DNA of 64,000 nucleotides, from contig JAULBX010030928.1 of NCBI GenBank assembly GCA_032358255.1, forward strand, positions 113,937 through 177,936. Direction: 5' to 3'. The stretch comes from Heterotrichella gracilis (Eukaryota; Sar; Xanthophyceae; Tribonematales; Xanthonemataceae). The translations under genes and the position numbers were made by a program. Below, piece after piece: positions 11,540-23,933 of the stretch (position 1 is the stretch's first letter; each line of letters begins with the position of its first letter). The notes beneath the pieces were generated by a model. The model searched no databases, had not been told where the DNA came from, and saw only the letters and a program-made list of their open reading frames with translations.

Positions 11540-13098
11540 GACAACGGATCACAAAACACTCGAGGCCGCCTTAAAGTTTGGCTAACACCTGTAAAATGGG
11601 TAACCCGTTGGTGGCTGGTGGCGAATGAAACCTTCAAGCAGGATGCACAACCTGCTGAGCACGGCAAGCAACAATTCCTACCTGACACTCAACCCACTAG
11701 GCAATCGAACCACAGCACTAGTGACTGGCCCCTGAGACCAGTGGTTGTCCTGCTAGGACTTAAAAACACAACAGCACAACAATGGGGAAACCTGGTAAGC
11801 CTGGAGGTCGCCAGGTCACTACTACATCTGAGCAGGTCTATTTGACACTAAAGCGTGCAACATGGTGGCTTTTATATGCCGCCGCAGCCGTCACCAAGGA
11901 GGGCCCCTCAGCATCGCCAGCCACCTTGGTCCGACTGGCGGGTGGTGCAACTGTGTGGGCCCACAACCCATTGAGTCGGACCCACGGCGGGTGTTGCAGT
12001 CTGGCCCAGCGGCTTACTGACGAGGACTTGCATACCCACGTTGCCCCAACCTGGTGACACAGCACCATGGATTGCCTTATCATGGGCGGGAAGCATCGCC
12101 AGTGGCTACAATGTGCGACAGGGCCAAATTGGATTGAATGGCATACCATGCGAAAGGGCGTACTTGCAGCACTGTTCAATGCTTGTCGCATGGTACGAGA
12201 GTCTCGCTCGTCTGCCCAGGTGAATCAGTCGGGCATGGGCACAGTGCTCGACTGCCCACTGGCGGACCATGTCCGACATGTGGCAAACACCTCCAATTTA
12301 CATTGATTATATGAATGCTGCAAGGGGCATTGTGGGCTTGCTGGGTTTCGTACTGCTTAAAATAGACTCCTGAGCCAGTTGCCAAGCTGGCTTCAAGCAG
12401 ACAGATAGACACAGCAGTGCTCCAATGCATCCAATCACTGACAGACACACAGCATGGTGTATATACGACAGTCCCTGTGGCAGTTTTACTGGCTGAGCCC
12501 AGACCCCAACCCCATTACGTGTTACCCTCTAGAGCTAGAGCCAGCAACAGGCACAGAGTACACATTGTCACTGTCCACCCAACTTGATGCGCATGCCCTT
12601 CCATGCTTGTGGGGCATGGTTATTGCCCATGGCATGCTGACGGCTGGGTTCCCACTTGCCACAGCATGGTTGCAAGTAGGCCAAGAATGCCATTGACTGT
12701 CCCCGGGGACAAAACACTGTCAGACCATGTATGCATCACTTGTGCGCCGGCAGGCAGAGCAGCTGCCCCAGACTCAGTATGCACAATGCATGCACATGTG
12801 GACGCACGGGGCAAACTCAGTCGGTGCCAGCGGCCTGCCTGCAGGCGTACAACTTGCATACGTGGTCTGGCAGTGGCCAGAGAAACCCTTACAACCAGGC
12901 TACCCATCAGCTATGGTCAACCTGTAGGGGTGGAGCTGTCCCCCCATCATGCATGCTCCACCACGCAGTCTGCGAGACCCTCCCATTAGGTGGAGCTGAA
13001 GCCACTGTATGCTCAACCATCCCTTGCACCATCAACTGCCAGCATTTACTCCACTATTTCCATGTGCGCTACTTGTGGGGGGGATGTGTAACAGCCCA
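11540..13098. other. Gap between cellulase pseudogene and Smr gene, with a fold-back
   Basis: No gene is supported. The segment at 12716-12756 (CAGACCATGTATGCA) and its inverted imperfect partner at 12832-12872 (TGCATACGTGGTCTG) make a further fold-back of about 160 bp. The composition is rich in CATGCC/GGCATG words. Upstream promoter of the minus-strand cellulase gene would lie at the left end. Confidence 0.5.
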
Positions 13099-15976
13099 TC
13101 ACCCGCCAGCAAGGGGCGGCCTCTCCCGTATCGTGCAGCGTATTGACCCCCCCTGCAGCACTGTGTGGTACCCCCCCTGCGCCAGGTGTCGCTCCACCAC
13201 GCGAGGCAGGCTGGCCTCACCGCCGCTGCTGTGCTGGCCACGCCCCACAATCACCTGCAATCACAATCACATTCCCAATTACATCCACCACAACAACAAC
13301 ATTCACAGCAACATTCAAAATCCAATCATTGACACGAGACCGCCGCTGCTGCGGGGGTTGCACTCGCAATCACCTGCATATTGAACCTGCCCACCGCATG
13401 CGTATGAAAACATGCATGCATTTTCGCTTCAGGACATACATAACCTCCCCCTCTCAACATGCATGCACGCCCACCCGTGGTCGCACCCCTTCATGCAAGC
13501 AATCCAAGCCCATAATGGTGGTGGGTCAAACCTGTTTTGCCCTTTTACAAAGGTTGAATACTACCCTGAACATATGCTGCTTCAGTGCCCTGCCTGTACG
13601 CCTACACCGTAAAACCTTGATTCTTATACCCCAAAACCTTTCATTAACCCTACCTTTAGCACGCGCTGCTTCAGTGGCCTGCCTGCCCGCCTGCATTCCC
13701 ACGCTTGCGCCTCCAAATCTGTGAGCGAGCAGCAAGGCAATCACGCACCGGGGGAGGTTGTATACGATTACTTGTCTATTTGAATTATAGGCACGCGCTT
13801 GCACGCAACACTGTAACGCAGCAAGGCATGCACAGCTTGAATGGAACACATCAACCTTAAGATGGGGTACAAATTGCTACCAATGGAACACATTAACCTT
13901 AAGATGGGGTACAAATTGCTACCAATGGAATGCGTGCAACTAACAAACCAACGCATGCCAGCACAGCCCACATCCCCTGTCCCCCACCCACCTGCCAGCC
14001 TCTGGTCCACTGCCTGCAGCGCCTCCCCCGCGTGCAGCCCATGCAGGTCAAGCTCCCACTGCAAGGGGGGAAACATATAATCACAGCAGGGTAAGCAGCA
14101 GGACACGCAATCACGGCAGCGTCAAATGCGCTGCTTGTTTGCCACCCTCAATGATGACCCCGTCATGCGCCTAGGTTTACGGGATTAGGGCATTACCTGG
14201 TCCAACCGCTGGTTGTTTTCAACCAGTATGGCGCTGGCGGCGTGCGCATGTGCCTTCTCCGCTGCCTGCTGCATGTGGCGCGCCTCAGCTGCCAGGTGGC
14301 GGCCGCTGGAGTGGTCACCGGACTGGAACGCGGCGCCAGCCCTATTTGTGTGTTGGGGAGTGGGTGTGAGGGCGTGGAAGACATGTATGTGTGTGGCCGC
14401 TGTTGGAGGATGCATCCCAATTGAAGCCCACATGTCAGTCGGTATTCAACCAAACATTTCGGATTCGGTTTTGGATTCAAATTCAAACTGACATTCAATC
14501 ACTATTGAGGTGGCAACAGCCCTGCCTGAGGCTCACAAAGCACCATGTAATGACAGTGAGGCGGACCGCCCCACAACACATCCTGTGCATGTCCCCACCC
14601 CTGCACCCTCCACCACCACCCACCTGCGCATGGCCTTGTGCCACGCATGCGACAATCGCACTGCCTCCCGCCGGTGCTGCCAATACACATCCTGATCCCC
14701 ACCAGGCTCATCAGCATCCCCGTATCCTCCAACTGGGATCCCCACATCTGCATCCGCCGGCCCTTCACCGCCACCACCAGCCTCTGCCGCATCCCTGACA
14801 CCACCACCACCGCCACCCGCCGCCATCTCCAGCAGCAACCCCTCCGCTGCCCCCGCCTCCCCCCCCACCGCACACACCACCGCCGCCACCAGATCCACCC
14901 CAGCCCACGCATGGCGCTCCGCTAGCTGGCTGATCAGCTGCTCATGTGGCTCCGGTTCATGGTCAAACCCTAGGCTAGGGTGAGCGCCGGAGGCATGGCC
15001 AAACTCTAGGCTAGGGTAAGCGGTAGAAGCTGCTGCGGTGGGCAAGGGCAAGGTGGGGGTGCCTCCAGCCAAGGGAGTATGCGATGGGGCCACCCGCACT
15101 TGGGGTTGTGAAGCTGCTTGGGACCCTACTTTAGGGTTTTTGTTGGCCCTGGCATTGTGTTCGTCCGGACCGGCTGGTGTAAGCCATGCCCTTTGCCCAT
15201 GCCCGCTCAACCCTGCTGTAGGGTTTCGAGCCATGCTGCCAGGTGCGTATGCTTGCCCTTGTGCGCCGCCTTGTGACGCACCCCTGGAAACCCTAGCGTA
15301 GGGTTGGGGATGAGGTAGGGCCCTGCTGGCAAAGGGGTGTGGTTTTGCCAGGGAGGGGAAGTCCTCCAAGGGGAGAGCGACGGCAGGGGAGTGTGTAGGG
15401 GAGGTGAAGCGAAGCTGCGGCTGGGCTCCCCCTTGGGTGGTGTGGTGCTGGTGCTGGTGGTGGGTGAAGCTGGTCCATCCACTGGGGCGGCTGGTGGTGC
15501 TCGTGCTGGTGGTGGGAGGTGGTGGGCGTGCGGTGCGGGAGGGGCGTGGTGGTGGTACAACAGTGGGGAGGTTGGGCTGTGCTTGCTCCTGGAAACGGAC
15601 AAGGGAAACCATCACAATGTTGAAAGCTGGTCTGCACCCCAGGTCAAGACACAAGGCAACCCAAGCAGGGGAGGTTTGCCTCCAGCAATCTGAGTGCAAC
15701 GCCAAGCAACCTGATTGCAACGCCAAGCCCCAAGGATGTTGCAAAGTTGTACCAGGCCACACACACCTGCTCCTGTGGGGAGTCCTGGGGCCCTGGTCCC
15801 TGCTCAGCCACCGCAGCAGCTGCTGCCGCCACGTCGCCACCATGCGCCTCCAGTGCCTGCTGCAGCACGTGGTGGGGGGTGGAGGGGAACACCTCGGAGA
15901 GGAGGCGGAGGGAGGGGGTGGCGGTTGTGGTGGTGGTAGTGGGGGGTGGATCACCCCCCGCCCCCCGCCGGGCCAT
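13099..15976 (-). CDS. CUE-DUF1771-Smr domain protein, 520 aa
   Basis: Exons (minus) 15976-15767, 15588-14624, 14341-14197, 14058-13972 and 13254-13099, in phase to 520 residues, TGA stop. Residues about 20-56 form a CUE ubiquitin-binding domain (LRLLSEVFPSTPHHVLQQAL, AHGGDVAAAA). A Pro/Thr/His-rich middle contains LPLEDFPSLAK, like the conserved motif of plant CID7-type proteins. DUF1771 follows (YWQHRREAVRLSHAWHKAMR, SGDHSSGRHLAAEARHMQQ), then Smr (WELDLHGLHAGEALQAVDQR, VIVGRGQHSSGG). In plants such CUE/Smr proteins bind poly(A)-binding protein, and Smr domains can be nucleases; a role in translation-linked RNA quality control is inferred. The last intron is the weak point: donor 13971-13970 (GATGTGGGC) keeps phase, whereas the stronger-looking GTGGGTGG at 13991 would require an unseen micro-exon. 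It is divergent from the ankyrin gene, 1,044 bp away. Confidence 0.82.
13841..13925. repeat. 42-bp tandem duplication inside the last Smr intron
   Basis: The unit beginning ATGGAACACAT at 13841 is repeated at 13883 with one substitution (TCAACC versus TTAACC). No coding meaning is seen. Confidence 0.9.
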
Positions 15977-17020
15977 ATGGCTATTTACTAGCAACGCAGG
16001 CCTGTGCTGCTAAGCTCTTGCGGTGTTTCGTGTATCGTGTTGTGCATGGGAGCTGTCTGGCTGGTAGGGGGAAGGTGGGTGGTGGGTGTTGTGGGTGTCT
16101 ATGGGGAGTGGATGCAGCAAGTGGGCAGTGGTGCTCCGCAGGTAGGTGTGGCTATGTATGTTATTGAGCAGGTGGGTGGTGCTTGTATGTCTGAGGGAAG
16201 TGGGTTGTATCTTCTAGCGAGGCGTGGCTTACAGTGGGAGCTTGTGGCCTAGACTAACGGATCTAGGAGAGGAGTGAAAAAGGAAGGTGGAACCCGTTGA
16301 AAGTATGTGAAGGCGGATTTGGGTTACAAGCAGGTTCGTCCAAGGCATTGTATCCAGCTGTACAGAGTATATTCCGCTGCGTATGCATGCGTATTATGCA
16401 TGCATGCATGTGAAAAAATCCCATGTTATGGCGGCAACTGCGCCCGACGATAGGCAGGCAAACGGAGGGTGGCACCTGATGCAGGATTCAAACTAGGAGG
16501 CTACAGTCGTGGTTTCTTTCTCGCTTCCACAACGACTTGCAACCTTACTTCTGAAAGTATGTACTTTCCAAGCTGACTTGTGGCACTATGGGCTATGGCA
16601 TGGCACTATGGGCTATGGCATGACACTGGACTTTACAACGAACCAACTGAAAGGGACCTGCTTTTGGTAGGCTGTGCGTTTTGAAGTGTGCCAGTCAGTG
16701 CTGCGAACGTGACAGGCACGTTGGTAACGCATGCATAACCCTTGTGCTACCTGCATATAACGGGTGGGTGCAACTGTTGGCTTGTACCTATGGCTTGTAA
16801 ACCAAGTCGTAGCTATTTTTCGTGTGGAAACTGTACGGCTGTAACACCATGCTGTGGTACTACGGTGTTGGGCAACAAGCACGCAGAGGTATCAACCTCT
16901 TTTCCATAACCCCCTTCATATCCAAACCCGCTTTAATGGTCACTCTTGCACAGGCACCTGTACGGTCCTCGACGTTGTGACACAGCACTGAGTTGTAAAG
17001 CTCTCTAGACAACCTGCACC
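15977..17020. promoter_or_regulatory. Divergent promoter region, Smr gene and ankyrin gene
   Basis: It separates two start codons transcribed in opposite directions. It contains a 20-bp tandem duplication at 16581-16620 (TGGCACTATGGGCTATGGCA, two copies) and a GCATGCAT-rich patch at about 16385-16411. No clear TATA box is seen at either end. Confidence 0.45.
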
Positions 17021-20000
17021 ATGGCCAAGCGCAAGTACGCAGCTGACCTGGACTGCGGAGTGAGCATCGAGGCGGAGGTTTTTGAACCGGCCGAAGGCAC
17101 CTGGTGCATACAGGTGGAGGGCACCGTGTCTACAGCAGACGATGCAGCAGCTGGAACGTACGCATCCACCTTTGCATTCCCTTTGCCATTCCAGGCTCGC
17201 TACAGGCGTTATGAAGCAACATTTGGGGTTTAGGGTTTAGGTCGGGGGTTACATTTTGTTGGCATCTTGTCTCTTTGACACCCTATGTGACTTCATCCCA
17301 GCATTCCAAATCCCATTCTTGCTCAAACAACAAACGCCTCCACCACACACACCTGCACACCCTTTGCTACAGGCTGTCAGGCTATGTTATCCACCGACCC
17401 AGGCTGCATGGGGCCAACTTCCTGGTGCGATGGATGCACCCTGCAGCGAGCTAGCAGACGCTGCTTTGGAGCTGTGGGATAGGAATGGGCGCCTGCTGCG
17501 CCACCACAGGTACACACAACTTACGTGACCCACAAGTAAATACCGCCCAGATGGAGACCAGATATGCGGACTCTATGGTTTCGGTAGCTCGTAGCATAGA
17601 TACCGCCCCCTCTCCGCTGTTGGAATGCACCTCTCCATGCCCTTGTGTGGCCACATGGCATGAGGGGGTATTTAATGGTCAGGGGGACACGACGCGGCAG
17701 GTGCAGCTAATCCTCACAGGGGGTAATGAAATATACCATGCGTGTGTGATGAATCGAAAAGTTTCTGAAAATGACAACCAACAAATGCTTGACTAAAGAT
17801 AACTTGTTATCTTCCTATTTCCAATAACTAGATTCTCTACATTCCATTTTCAATGTATTATACTTATCGCTCTCACCCGCACCGTGTCCGTGCACTGTGG
17901 CTCCCAGGGGGATGTTTGGAAGCGAGGTGGACTCGGGAAACATCCTGGTCATAGACCAGATCAGCACCACAGCCAAGCACCGGGGGGCGGGGCTGGAAGG
18001 GGCGGCACTGGAGGCATTTATGATGAAGCTGAATGTGAAAAGGGGAAGTGGAGGTGCTGCGCGGGTGAGAAAACCAGGGTGTGCAGGGGACTTGGGGGGT
18101 GCACGGGTGTGTAGGGCACTTCGTAAATCGGTTGCTGGCATTTCATGAGAGGTATACACCAGCAGCGTACCACTGCAATTTCCAATCAGTCTTATGTCTT
18201 CCCTAATTGTACCCCTTACCCGCACCCCCTCCCCCACCCACAGTTGCTTGACACATCCTTCAATTTTGCCGTCCTGAAGCCATCTGACTACGCCCCTACC
18301 CCGCTGGCCACCTGGCGCGCAGCTGGCTTCCGACGCATTGGGCTCAGCACCTACCTGGGCCACTGCCCCAGGGCCGGCCACCCCTGTCGGGAGGAGGGGG
18401 CTGAAGACCCCCCGCTGCAAGTGGAGGCGCCAGTGGAGGGGCCTGTGTTTGGGCCGATGGCTGAGCTGGCAGAAATGGCCAGGGGGGTGCGCCAGGTTCT
18501 GGAAGAAGAGGCGGGTGGCGGATCTTTCAATAGGGTAGCAAGACCACGGGAGGTGGCTGTGCTGGGGGAGCGGGAATGGGCGCTGGTGGAGGCGGTGCGG
18601 GGTGAGTGATTGGGCCTAGGGTTTAGGGTTTAGGTTTTGAGAGCGGGCGCTGGTGGAGGCGGTGCGGGATGAGTGGGCGGGTGTAGGGTTTGAGGTCCAG
18701 GGATTGGGGTTTAAGATTCAGGCTTTGGGAGCGGACGCTGGTGGAGGCTGTGCTCTGTGAATGGGCGCAGGACGTAAGATTGTTACATACAGTAAATCCA
18801 CTACTTGATTTAAAGATATCGTCCTTGAGGACTGCAGTAGTGTAGCCACATCAGCAGTCTCTTCTTGCAGAGAAGCTTCATCATGGAACCAACCCAGTCC
18901 CTGTCATTGTCACAACTCCACTCTCCTTTGGTGCAGAGGGCAGTAGCGAGGAGGCTGTGCGTGCGCTGGTGCAGCAGGGCGCGCGGGTGGATGAAGCGCA
19001 CGCACTGCACCACGCGGCCACATGCGGCGAGTCCAAGCTGATGGGGGTGCTGATTGAGGCGAGGCCGGATGTGGATGGCAGGTGGGGAAAACCCGAACCC
19101 CCAAATTCTGATACTGAAAACAGCGAGCGCAAGCTGATGAGGGTGCTGATGGAATTGAGGCCACATGTGGATGGCAGGTAAGGGAACCCTAAAACAGAAA
19201 ACCCACTTTAAGCTTATGCTTCAAACAGGGTGGTCGGACGTGGATGGCAGGTGAGGAAAACCGTAAAATAGAGAACCCTTATGGGTGGCCGAAAGTGGAT
19301 GGCGAGTGGCGGAAACCCTAATCAGAAAACCCTTGTGCTTAAAACATAGTGGCCGGAATTGGATGGAAGGTGGCGGAAACCCTAAATTGATGTTTTAAAA
19401 ATAATGAAGAAAGTGAAAAGCGGTACAAGACAAGCAACCTACAGAAAACACAGTGCTTGATTAAATAGTTTATTTCCCTCCCCGCAGGGACGCCAACGGC
19501 TACACCCCCTTGCACCTAGCAGCGGCTACCCGCCACCTGGCCTGCCTCACCACCCTGCTCCATGCGGGGGCAGACCCCACCCTCACCGACCCCAGTGGCC
19601 GCAACCCCCTGGATGGCTTGCTGCTAGGCATGCACAGGACTCGCAACCTGGTCCACATGATTGGGAGGGACTGGGGGGGGCTGGGGGTGGAGGAGATGGG
19701 GACGGTGGCGGTGCTTGTGGGGGCGATGGCCATGCGGGGGGCAAAGTCGGTGCTGGCGCCGCCAATGGTGAGTGGGATGAGGGCGGTGGTAGGGGGATGT
19801 GGCGGGGGTGGAGTTTTGCTGGGGTGTGTTGGGGGAGTGGGGTCATGATGACATATTTGCATGGGTGCTTGTTGCAATTGGCGCCCATGCGTGTGGCATG
19901 TGGTCAACGTTACACTTAATCACTACTAAGCTGGTCATGTGCACTCAGCCCAGTGGCTCCTTCTCTCCTCCCCTCCTTACCCCTCCCACCTCTTTTCCTT

Positions 20001-22479
20001 CATTGCAGACCAGGTGGGGCTGCACGTGTGGCGGGTGCAAGGAGGGCTGGCTGTCGCCGCGCATGGCGCACAGGCTCAAGGTGAGGCAGAGGAATGAGGC
20101 TGTGGCTGTGGCTGTGGCTGTGGCTGCGTGATTTCAAATATCGTCCTGCTATATCTATGCTGACTGCGTACCAGCGGTAAAGCCAGATTGGCAGGTTATC
20201 TTACAAATACCATCTATGCTATTGGAGTTGGACAGTCAGCAGCTTTTGCCATTGCCATGGGACAATGAGGTGACCTCCCCTTCCCTTTTCCTCCCCCTCT
20301 TCCTCAGGAAGCTGCGCAGCTGTCCCGCATCGAGGTGCGAGATGAGGTCGCCCACCCCGCCACACCCTACCCATGTGACGCTGACGAGGCGTGGTGGGAT
20401 TCCGTGGTGCAGGACCACATGCCCCTGGGGGTGCGGGCCAGGATGACACAAGGTGGGCGGCTTGGGGCTGGCATTTTTCCATTGCATGTGTAGGCTTTTG
20501 TGGTTGCACGGTTGATTTGTGACCGCTAGTTAGCGCCTCTAGACAGACGCGCGCTGGCCAAAACAGCCACAAAATATATGATCCGGATTTTATCGCATCC
20601 CCGATCCCCACATCGATCGAACCAAGTCCCGCGTTGCTGCATTCCTCCGGTTAAAAGCCAGCACACCACGACTATTAAACGGTGTGTGGTGAGTACTTTG
20701 TTCCTGTCACAAGCTTATTTAATGTTGTACTGCACTGCTTCACAAGTGTCGCTATGCAGAAACACGAGTCCGCATGCGGTACGTCGCGACCCTACGAACT
20801 GGGTCGCAAGCAACTTGCTCGAAATGCTGAAACAACCTCGGTACTGCATAGTGGCAGATTTAATGCCGTTGAACCTGCCGCGACGCTTTGCCATACCGCT
20901 GAAGTCCGCAGGCCTCGTGGTGACCAAACCTGTACTCGAGGATACACTGAAACCCTAAATTCTACACACCATGCACCAATTTGGGCACAATCAACCAAAT
21001 TTGATGTACCATCGACTGTTAGTACTTGCCAAGCAATGGCACCTGGCTTACAGTGTACCTTGTGCACCTGGCTTTGAGCACCGATGCATGATGGGCAGCC
21101 AAGCCCAGGGCACATTGGCAGTGTGTACACTGCAGTGCAGACTGCAGGTAAAAAAGCTACATGAAATACAGAAACTTCACAGGAAATCATTACTACAATA
21201 AATCCTCTCTGCGGCTCAATTCTTGTTGAAACAAAGTACTGGGGCTGCTGATAGCCCCTCCATTTCCCCTGATAGCCCCTCCATTTCACCCTATTGCTGC
21301 CTATTGTACAGGACCTCGATTTTCCCACAACGTTTGGATCAGAATAGGCCCTTTTAGGCCCATTTTGGTAGGTAGGTGTGGCTGGTGGGAGGCCACATGC
21401 ATGTCCTTGGGAATGAGGTGGGGTAGCACTTGCATGTCCCTGGGGTGCCATTCAAGGTGAGGACAAGGCTGCTTTCTGCATGGGATGTGGATGTACGAAT
21501 GCCAATGTCAATGTGTGGATGCACAAGTTAAACGTAGTCTGAAACTTCACTGTTTGAAACCCATGAAAATCCAGAAATGCCGGTAGGATAATTATCTAAA
21601 AATGCGTCAGTACATAACACTTACATATGCAATTTCAAGGTACAATTGCGGACTGAAGGTAACATTGTAATTGCCTGTGCAGCCGTCGCTGTTGGCTGGC
21701 TGATCTGCTTCGAAGCAATAGCGCATCTGGTCGAGGAGGGGCGGGTGCCCAGCGCATCTGCTGTGGAGAGGGCCATGGCAGGCCCGCAGGCGCTTGCGTG
21801 GGTGCAGGCGTGGGCGCTGGAGCAGAGGTGCAATGGAGTAGCGCTGGGTATGGAGGGTGTGGTTACAGGGATGCAGGAGTTTGTTGGCTGCGGCGGCAGG
21901 TGGGTGTGGGTGGATGGGGTGCGGTGCTTGGGTTATGCACTTGCGTGGGTGCCATTTGGCAAATGGCATGCAAATTTGGCAAATGGCATGGACCTGTCAC
22001 GGATTTCCCGCATAATGCAATGTAGCTGGCATAAAGCAATATGGTGCAGGGTTTAGCGCCGTGCTATGGCGCTGCCCAGAAATCAACGGCAAGCGCACAC
22101 ATGTCTGTAACAACTCATATAATATATTGCATTCTTCTACCTCAGTTTAAACAAGGTCTATGGATTTTTATATGCAACCATGAATGGAAATTGTTGTCTA
22201 GAAAGAGGAAATTTTGTATGTTTTATTTTACAATATATTATAATATGCAGGGTGGAGCATGCTATCGGCGCCGTCGTGTGTCGCTGCCGGGACTACAGCG
22301 CGGCAGCAGGGGACGCCATTGCCGAGGAGGCCTTGGCTGATGACCTGGAGTTGCTACCCGAGTGTGACAACGATGACGATTACTGCATGCTGCGCCACCG
22401 CCTGTGCGACCGGGGGTACCTGGCCCAGGGGCCCTACCCCAAGCCTGATTGCCAGTCAGACGACGATGGGGAAGGTTAA
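17021..22479 (+). CDS. GNAT-like/ankyrin-repeat protein with Cys motif, about 624 aa
   Basis: Exons 17021-17227, 17373-17509, 17908-18064, 18244-18601, 18937-19081, 19488-19767, 20009-20080, 20308-20452, 21683-21827 and 22251-22479 join in phase, ending in TAA. Residues about 115-220 look like an acetyltransferase fold: ILVIDQISTTAKHRGAGLEG resembles GNAT motif A, and WRAAGFRRIGLS its later strand. Two or three ankyrin repeats follow (HALHHAATCGESKLMGVLIE, NGYTPLHLAAATRHLACLTT). Then comes WGCTCGGCKEGWLSPRM (Cys at about 433, 435, 438) and an acidic C-terminus (LPECDNDDDY). The order ankyrin, CTCGxC-GWLSPRM, acidic tail is known to me from an uncharacterised fungal ankyrin family. The end of exon 1 is uncertain: GGG|GTTTAG at 17227, or a GC donor at 17195 after FPLPFQ. 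Introns after exons 4 and 5 contain decaying copies of the exon ends. Confidence 0.78.
18641..18765 (+). repeat. Splice-junction echoes of ankyrin-gene exon 4 (two copies)
   Basis: The exon end GCGCTGGTGGAGGCGGTGCG with its GTGAGTG donor (18579-18608) recurs at about 18641-18677 and again, more diverged, at 18729-18765. TTTAGGG-like sequence precedes the first copy. Confidence 0.9.
19124..19378 (+). repeat. Splice-junction echoes of ankyrin-gene exon 5 (four copies)
   Basis: The exon end GATGTGGATGGCAG plus GT donor (to 19081) recurs at 19124-19186 (about 55 bp of exon copied), 19231-19256, 19284-19312 and 19349-19378, with increasing divergence. CCCTAAA-like spacers separate the copies. The first copy keeps an apparently functional GTAAGG donor. 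Confidence 0.92.
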
Positions 22480-23933
22480 CATGTGTGCAGGCGGCGGTGA
22501 TGGTGGTGGTGGTGGTGATGACGGGTTGGGGGATGGTGGCTCAGGGGATGACGGGCGATGGGGGTGTGGGTGTGTATGGGGAGGGGGAAGGGGTGCCCGA
22601 GGGCTGTGGGGAGGGGTAAGGTGCGGGGTATGGGGAAGGGGATGGAGCGCTTGGTGGATGTGGTGAAGGGGGTTTGGTGGCTGAGGAATGGGAGAAGGGG
22701 GGCTTGATGGGTGTGGAGTATGAAGGAGGGGAGGAAGGGTCTGAGAACTGTGATGAGGGGGATTTGGTGCAAGATGAGTATGCGGAAGTCTTGTTGGTTA
22801 TACAAAGGTCCTTTATTTTCTGTGAGGCTGTGGGTTTGGCTTCATGAACATGCAATAAAAGGTTGTTGTTGGAAAAAGTCAAAGAACAGAAATCCACTTG
22901 TTTAGTACTCCACAGGCACTCGAGTAAAATATAAACCGTGGTTTTGCTGGATCCCCAAATAAGAAAAAGGTTTCAGCAAATTGACATTAGTGTTTCTGGC
23001 TTTAAGCAGCGTTCTGGCTGGTCTCCAATAGTAGGCATTCCAGTGTGCAGTCTGGGGTGTGGGAGAGTTTTAAATTGGTGGGGTTTTAGAATATTTTGTT
23101 CTAGGGTTTTACTGGGGATTAAACATAGTTTTCTGGGATTATCCTCTGTTCTGGCAAACAGGTTTTCTTGCAGTCCTCTGGTTGGTCTCTTTTCCTGAAT
23201 TTTTAGTGTGCAGTTTGGGTGTTGGGAGAGTTTTGACGTTGCTAAAAATTGGGGGGTGGTTTAGGGTGGTTTTTAAAATTAGGGTTTTAATGGGGGTTGA
23301 GTAGGGTTTTGCTCCTAGGGTTTTACTTGGGGGGGGATTGTTACTTAATTACAGTCAATTGCACGCGTCGCAGACTTGCTCAATCCTCTACTTTTTTTCC
23401 ACCCCGGGACGCATATTCTGACTAAATTTTACGAGGCTATGCTTTAGGCTATGCCTTGTGATCCACGCTTTTTGGTGTTTGGCGAGGTGGAACACGCCCT
23501 GTTGTGTGTGTTGTGCCTGGCTATGCCCTGTGGGCGTTTCCTTTCTTTTTTTCTTTCTTACTTTCTTTCCTTCCTTTCTTTCTTTCTTTCTTTCTTTCTA
23601 CAGGAATTTTACAGGAATTTTGAGACAGTCATGAGGGAGCCAACCCGGGCTCATTATACTGTTTTTTCCGGGGATCATTTTCTTTTCTTGCGAACCGTTG
23701 TTTTTGCATGTGAGCGCGCATTGCTCTGCACACCTCCGCTGCAGGGATGCTGCCCCTGTCCCAGCGTGTAGTCATGGCTTTCTGAGCCGCGACGGGTACA
23801 TTATTATTCTAATTCTAATTCTAAAAAGGTTTCAGAGAAGCCACTTCGACGTTGTCCTGTGTAGTTGCTACCCGCTCCTCACCATCTGCCCCTCAGGCAT
23901 TGCATTCTCGTGTGGAAAGGTCAGCTGCGCGTC
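22480..23933. other. Gap with simple repeats, no gene
   Basis: The segment 22490-22800 is G-rich low complexity (GGTGGTGATGG, GGGGAAGG words). Two copies of a TGTGCAGT..GGGAGAGTTTT segment occur at about 23044-23090 and 23206-23250. A CTTT microsatellite spans 23537-23599. T-rich TTTTAGGG-like words are frequent at 23090-23330. No coding pattern is visible. Confidence 0.5.
23537..23599. repeat. (CTTT)n microsatellite
   Basis: Near-continuous CTTT units with a few interruptions lie upstream of the RRM gene. Confidence 0.95.

Noticed and set aside
16480-16510. Possible tRNA or SINE B box (GTTTGAATCCT on the minus strand)
   Set aside because: No cloverleaf, no A box at the right distance and no second copy of the surroundings in the window.
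22480-22800. Gly/Trp-rich and Pro/Ser-rich open frames
   Set aside because: They derive from G-rich simple sequence after the ankyrin-gene stop codon.
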